Of a DNA stretch of 10,872 nucleotides, positions 8,201-10,872 are shown piece by piece (position 1 is the first letter of the stretch; every line of letters starts with the position of its first letter). The stretch is from positions 1 to 10,872 of the forward strand of contig PJAB01002031.1 of NCBI GenBank assembly GCA_002887195.1, given 5' to 3'. The DNA is from Chrysochromulina parva (lineage: Eukaryota > Haptophyta > Prymnesiales > Chrysochromulinaceae). The notes under the pieces were generated by a model that searched no databases, had not been told where the DNA came from, and saw only the letters and a list, made by a program, of their open reading frames with translations. The position numbers were made by a program, and so were the translations under genes.

Positions 8201-10399
8201 TACCGCCTGATCGATGGCGGGCATCACCTGCTTCTGACTCTGCACGAAGACAAAGGGCGGCTGATGGCCCAGCTCATCGGCCGCGTACCCTTCCTCCTCA
8301 ACGACGCGCCATGACGAGCCTTCCTCGCCAGCCTGGCGGCCCTCGCGATCGCGGCAACCCTCGCCAGCCAGGCCGCACGCAAGAGCATGGCACCCCTCGC
8401 TCTTCTGGGAGCCCTCACCAATCTGGCATCGCACGCGGTAGCGCACGCGGCACGTACTTTCCAGATTCGGTCCGCGTCGGCCCGATGGGTCCGTGTGGAG
8501 CCTCACCTCGACGCGTCCCGCGCGATCCCCCAGCGGGTGCTGGTCGGTCGGGCACAAGATCAGCTTGATGAACGACTTGAGCTCAAGCTCAATCTCCACG
8601 TCGTCGCCATGGCCACCAATGTACGCCGGCGTGCAGTGCGCGATCACCTTCTCACCCGTACGCATCGTGCGGAGCAGATGCTCGAGTGCGCGGTCGGTGT
8701 ACGCACCGCCGGATGCGAGACGCATCGAGGTGCGAATCTCCTCGGAGATCGCGCCAAGGACGAGCCTGCGCTCCTCCACCTCGTCGTACATGCGGCGCGT
8801 GCGCGCGTTTCGGATCTTGTACTGCACCGTGCACTCCTCGCCCGTGCGTGGGAGATCCTCGGAGGTGCCGCGCCTAATGACCTTGCGGATGCACGTGCCT
8901 TCCTTATTTGGAGTGATGTCCTCATACGTGGCGCACTGCACGAGCGTGACATGGAGGCACAGCGTCGCGTTGGGCGGGATACTCTGCATCGGGTCGCCCT
9001 TGTCGCCGTACGCGCACTCGGGGGGGATGGTGAACTGCGCCGTCTCGCCCTCGCCCATGCCCCGGCCGCCCGAGGTGACGCCGGAGTCACCAGCAAGGCA
9101 AGTCTTCCACCAAGGTGGCAGCCTCGCAAGGCTCGCGGCGTCGAGCTTGAAGGTCTGCGTCTCCATGGGCCGAAAGAGCGTGCCGCACGGCAGCAGCTTG
9201 CCCTGCCACTCGAGGGTCACCTCGCACTCCTCGCTTGGCGTCCACGTCGTGCTCGGGGCGACGAGCACCTTCTTCACGATGCGCCCAAGACTCAAGTAGG
9301 CCACCTCGTACGTCCTGACTAGATGGACGGTGTACACGAGGTACGCATGCGCCGGGATGCCGCGCGGCGCGTCGCCTTGGGCGCCGTACGCCACGCGCGG
9401 GTGGATCGTGATCTCGGCAATCTCGCCCTCTCGCATCGACTCAACGGCCTCGCTCAAAGGAGGGAAGAGCTCTCGGGAACCGATGGCCACGTGCAGGGGT
9501 TCCTTGCCCTCGGCAAACCGGTCATCGAAGATGCCGGCGGGCGGCCCGCACGTCCGCCCATGCGGCCCGTTCACCGTCGGGCAGTACCGTGCCGTATAGT
9601 TGAGATCCACTTCGAAGCCCTCGAGCGGATGCTGCCAGCCCGTCGCGCCCCGTAGCAGCTTCTTGAGGATGTTGCGAGGCCCCTTGGATACGTCGACTAT
9701 GGCACCTGCACCCTCGGCCTTCAGAACGTATTGTCGATCGTGCTCCTCTTTGTGGGCTGTCCTCTGCCGGTGCTTGAATCGCCCGTGCAGCGTTGTCATG
9801 TCCTCATCGTCAGACCACCCGAGGATCTCGTCGTACTCTTCCTTGGTCAAGTGGACCTTGGTCCTAGTGTCCGGCGGCTTCTCAGGCAGTGGCATCGGAT
9901 CGGGCTCGTCGTCCGTCTCGTCATCGACATACTCGTAGTCGCCGCTGCCCGCCGGTACCAGCGGAGCGCCTCCGGTCGCGGCCGCCTGCTGCTCAATGCC
10001 GCTCGTGCTGAGGACGGCGGCAGAGAGCACGCGGATATCCTCCGGGTCCATGCGCAGCTCCTGGAGAAGCTGCTTGAGAGCCCCCATCGTGGCGATCGAT
10101 CGCAGCTGCGCGACTGATATAATATGGTGCTTGCGAAATACCTTGGTGAACTTGTGCAAGCCGAGGCGGAGGAGGAGCGCACGTACTGAGTCGTGCACGC
10201 CGGCGGGCTTGAACACCGCATCGATGCTCTTCAGCGCAAGGCCCGCACCGGCAGGTGGGACCGCTATCATAGCATGTGCGTCCTGAACTACGCGCCAGGG
10301 CTGTGGAGCGGCGGCAAGGTCAGTGGTCGCGCATGTGTCGTCGGCGGCACAGAAAGGCAACACGAACTCCACGAGAGAAACCAGAGGCTGTGAATTCAT
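5276..10399 (-). CDS. Giant dual-family immunophilin: SAM-like, 4 FKBP, TPR, FKBP, TPR, cyclophilin
   Basis: About 1,707 residues in one open frame, ending TAG at 5278-5276. Domains as read: SAM-like 67-131; acidic linker; FKBP1 239-362; FKBP2 370-489; FKBP3 501-612; FKBP4 624-786 with a Gly/Glu insert at 662-694; TPR1 796-959; linker with four 13-residue repeats 1105-1156; FKBP5 1206-1321; TPR2 1334-1484; cyclophilin 1525-1696. FKBPs and cyclophilins are peptidyl-prolyl isomerases; TPR modules of this type dock on Hsp90/Hsp70 tails. FKBP5 is the most canonical (VHYTG, FDSSRDR, EYAYG), though Leu1269 replaces the pocket Trp of FKBP12. FKBP1-4 are more degenerate. The cyclophilin keeps Arg1585, Phe1590, Gln1593, Gln1641, Phe1643 and His1656 (human CypA R55, F60, Q63, Q111, F113, H126), with His1651 in place of Trp121 and a Cyp40-type divergent loop. 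Probably cytosolic or nuclear. Start: ATG 10399 (A at -3) is the most upstream ATG seen; ATG 10270 would also retain every domain (1,664 residues). Confidence 0.93.
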   Translation of the reverse strand: MNSQPLVSLVEFVLPFCAADDTCATTDLAAAPQPWRVVQDAHAMIAVPPAGAGLALKSIDAVFKPAGVHDSVRALLLRLGLHKFTKVFRKHHIISVAQLRSIATMGALKQLLQELRMDPEDIRVLSAAVLSTSGIEQQAAATGGAPLVPAGSGDYEYVDDETDDEPDPMPLPEKPPDTRTKVHLTKEEYDEILGWSDDEDMTTLHGRFKHRQRTAHKEEHDRQYVLKAEGAGAIVDVSKGPRNILKKLLRGATGWQHPLEGFEVDLNYTARYCPTVNGPHGRTCGPPAGIFDDRFAEGKEPLHVAIGSRELFPPLSEAVESMREGEIAEITIHPRVAYGAQGDAPRGIPAHAYLVYTVHLVRTYEVAYLSLGRIVKKVLVAPSTTWTPSEECEVTLEWQGKLLPCGTLFRPMETQTFKLDAASLARLPPWWKTCLAGDSGVTSGGRGMGEGETAQFTIPPECAYGDKGDPMQSIPPNATLCLHVTLVQCATYEDITPNKEGTCIRKVIRRGTSEDLPRTGEECTVQYKIRNARTRRMYDEVEERRLVLGAISEEIRTSMRLASGGAYTDRALEHLLRTMRTGEKVIAHCTPAYIGGHGDDVEIELELKSFIKLILCPTDQHPLGDRAGRVEVRLHTDPSGRRGPNLESTCRVRYRVRCQIGEGSQKSEGCHALACGLAGEGCRDREGRQAGEEGSSWRVVEEEGYAADELGHQPPFVFVQSQKQVMPAIDQAVLQMRPGGFATVSAPSAWAYGCPVELYEPCEAKCPLYERYKGQIVEIDLELVEVDRFKPSYAMELDEKIATQIRRKAQGNELFKLGDYEGALRRYDEALEYAAIGSEICMADIPYAEQRAKRMAIDANKMSTYVNMAMCHLKLGELGRPVLDSKTDGPSEDGTPPPSRAKKAIEQCDKALHLDTTNVKAHFWRGQAYKALGLLGRAKDDLISAARRDPRNREIVDEIDEVRRLEMEEKKAAKQLWKRGFLADQNALRAQQGAECVAKDANCERAARCLPPLVETLEDVVMVEEVETPAVTRAREAAFGLGTPMGSSLGAGVLEWARDPTRVGILCEAATAKGQVMAGGVGRVKEGPSPTYKADEDEDVDVELVPWIPVTNQVTNPVPWVPVTNQVMNPVPWVPVTNQVTNPVPWVPVTNQVTNPVPSVPEPGPQAVASADVDADASDRRSLRMHKQLRSEAQSMHANPMGIDIKGDGGIMKRVLRAGSGIAGRPPADALCKVHYTGWLMDGTRFDSSRDRIGHPFVKLGSGTELGWLAAAVATMNRGELAEYVCRAEYAYGAKGWKGVGNKWLVPPCSTVRWEVELYSWKGFTGNFSTMSDAEMMDQAYALKSQGTEYVRNCMYSEARERYHEACELIESPKFNVAEQLLSGRVAEAEILLLSCQLNEAFCELKREEYVAALRLCDKVLAKPSRLTDEQKVKALYRSYQAYFGRQEYEQAMASLQLALEIDPNDKDVLDAVLSTKFTMRVAKLAQTAQFGGKFFSEESPDRSAALYKEATGIPSRPSARHGALPTAWLDLSVDAKVIGRVTIELFARQAPKTCENFRALCTGERGNGRLSRKPLHLQGTRFHRVIRNFLIQGGDIVHGDGKGGESIFGGQFDDEDLTGKFDAPGMVAMANGGRNMNGSQFFITTCEAPHLEGTHVVFGRVISGLEVVRQVERVRVSKNDAPLQPVLIDDCGSSFGVIPHGAVPPL
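6931..7086 (-). repeat. Coding minisatellite, four 39-bp units
   Basis: Four near-identical 39-bp units (6931-6969, 6970-7008, 7009-7047, 7048-7086) differ by only a few bases. They encode VPWVPVTNQVTNP-like 13-residue units (one with Ile, one with Met), followed by a truncated VPSVP. Each unit contains an internal 12-bp near-duplication around GTTCGTCACT. It forms the linker between the first TPR module and FKBP5 of the giant immunophilin. Such low divergence suggests the array is young and likely to vary in copy number. Confidence 0.97.
8320..8418 (-). other. 99-bp in-frame insert in FKBP4, repeat-derived or a retained intron
   Basis: On the coding strand this segment begins GTGAGGGC at 8418 and ends GAGGAAG at 8320. 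It is exactly 99 bases, has no stop, and could be removed in phase 1 to join Gly to Gly without changing the frame. It encodes 33 Gly/Glu/Cys-rich residues (662-694) between the first FKBP strand and the next FKBP-like sequence. It is built of GCGAGGG-containing units; two at 8329-8346 and 8347-8364 keep an 18-bp period. Either a repeat expansion within the protein or an intron kept in frame would explain it. The acceptor has no pyrimidine tract, so I lean to coding repeat. Confidence 0.4.
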
Positions 10400-10665
10400 G
10401 TTAATACACACAACACGTAAGCAGCACAGCCGTGAAGACAAAACAATACAATACAGGCCAGGCCTCAACTGAGACACATGCAGGCAGAGAGCTGAGAAAC
10501 AGCCTATAGCTGAGAATTCACAGACTCACATGTAAGTCCGTTAAGCAAAGAGTGGTGGATACGTCATTTTCACATCCAAAATTGTTGGTCTTTCGGTCAC
10601 CATTCGTCACCATTGAATCATCGCGCCCTCCCGCTTGGCAGGCTTACAAAACGCACCCCCACGCA

Positions 10666-10693
10666 CACTGGAGTGTCCCTGGACACTCCAGTG
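10666..10693. repeat. Perfect 13-bp inverted repeat with 2-base spacer
   Basis: CACTGGAGTGTCC (10666-10678) is followed after CT by its exact reverse complement GGACACTCCAGTG (10681-10693). It lies about 270 bases upstream of the immunophilin ATG. It could be a dimeric protein binding site or a hairpin. There is no U run after it and no target-site duplication that I can see, so neither a terminator nor a transposon end is supported. Confidence 0.9.
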
Positions 10694-10787
10694 CCCCCAA
10701 GCCCGGCCGTCGAGCCCCTCGCGGTATCGTTTCTCAAAATTCCTTCCTTCTCACCATAGGGTGGGGGTAGCTTTTCCGGGGGTCCGG

Positions 10788-10867
10788 AACTTTTACCTTC
10801 TTACGAGAATCTCGCCAAAGGGCAACTTTTACCGTCTTACGCCCATTTCCTGTCAGTAACTTTTACC
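10788..10867. repeat. Three spaced direct repeats AACTTTTACC at the window edge
   Basis: AACTTTTACC occurs at 10788-10797, 10824-10833 and 10858-10867, giving start-to-start distances of 36 and 34 bases. The first two copies continue alike with (T/G)TCTTACG, and the third begins the same way (GT) before the window ends. The intervening bases differ. This looks like the start of a degenerate minisatellite or an array of binding sites that continues beyond base 10872. Confidence 0.85.
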
Positions 10868-10872
10868 GTTTT

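Larger units (their letters stand above)
10400..10872. other. Upstream flank of the giant immunophilin gene
   Basis: This 473-base flank has clearly lower G+C than the genes. The immunophilin frame stays open upstream of ATG 10399 to about 10477 without another in-frame ATG, so the 5' UTR or an upstream exon lies here. I see no credible TATA box. Plus-strand open frames at 10552-10770 and 10635-10859 encode featureless peptides and are not supported. The distal part holds an inverted repeat and a series of spaced direct repeats. Confidence 0.5.

Noticed and set aside
8387..9322. 311-codon plus-strand open frame within the immunophilin gene
   Set aside because: It is fully antisense to FKBP2-FKBP4; the Leu/Arg/Ala-rich translation is a shadow of biased codon use.
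5276..10399. Two adjacent genes rather than one fusion
   Set aside because: There is no in-frame stop anywhere between the two halves and the linker repeats keep frame. I keep the single gene, while listing transcript evidence as the decisive test.
10475..10477. GTG start giving a 1,733-residue immunophilin
   Set aside because: The first codon is GTG rather than ATG; ATG at 10399 is the first credible eukaryotic start in frame.
10788..10867. CRISPR array
   Set aside because: The repeat core is only 10-18 bases and degenerate, with spacing of about 35; no cas genes are present and the window is eukaryotic.

Overview
The window reads as nuclear DNA of a GC-rich unicellular eukaryotic alga with a secondary red plastid. 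A haptophyte fits best; pelagophytes or other stramenopiles are possible. Three things support this: eukaryotic multidomain proteins (FAS1, SAM, FKBP, TPR and cyclophilin) in wide single-gene spacing, translation starts in eukaryotic context with no bacterial ribosome-binding sites, and a bipartite plastid-import presequence with a Phe after the predicted signal cleavage site (GAAA|FRAP) on the fasciclin protein. The lineage is an inference.

Layout: (1) 2-154 (+), the last 50 codons of an unrecognised gene. (2) 443-1501 (+), a FAS1/fasciclin protein with a plastid-type presequence and one membrane span. (3) 1502-2625, a gene-free interval between two convergent genes, with a block of nearly pure G+C and CG palindromes. 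(4) 2626-4992 (-), a long low-complexity, probably disordered and coiled-coil Ala/Pro/Ser-rich protein of unknown function. (5) 5276-10399 (-), a 5.1-kb uninterrupted reading frame for a giant immunophilin. (6) 10400-10872, the upstream flank of that gene, with a perfect 13-bp inverted repeat and three copies of a spaced 10-bp repeat running off the window edge.

The outstanding item is the giant immunophilin, about 1,707 residues. I read its order as SAM-like domain, four FKBP domains, Hsp90-type TPR module, a linker of 13-residue minisatellite repeats, a fifth and most canonical FKBP domain, a second TPR module, and a Cyp40-like divergent-loop cyclophilin. The C-terminal third reproduces the FKBP-TPR-cyclophilin layout of dual-family immunophilins described from Toxoplasma. 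The N-terminal part resembles plant multi-FKBP-TPR proteins of the ROF/FKBP62 type. Both TPR modules keep most residues of the clamp that binds the EEVD tail of Hsp90/Hsp70, so a large chaperone-docking scaffold with several prolyl-isomerase modules is the simplest reading.

The genes do not form a pathway that I can see; their adjacency looks ordinary for a eukaryotic chromosome.
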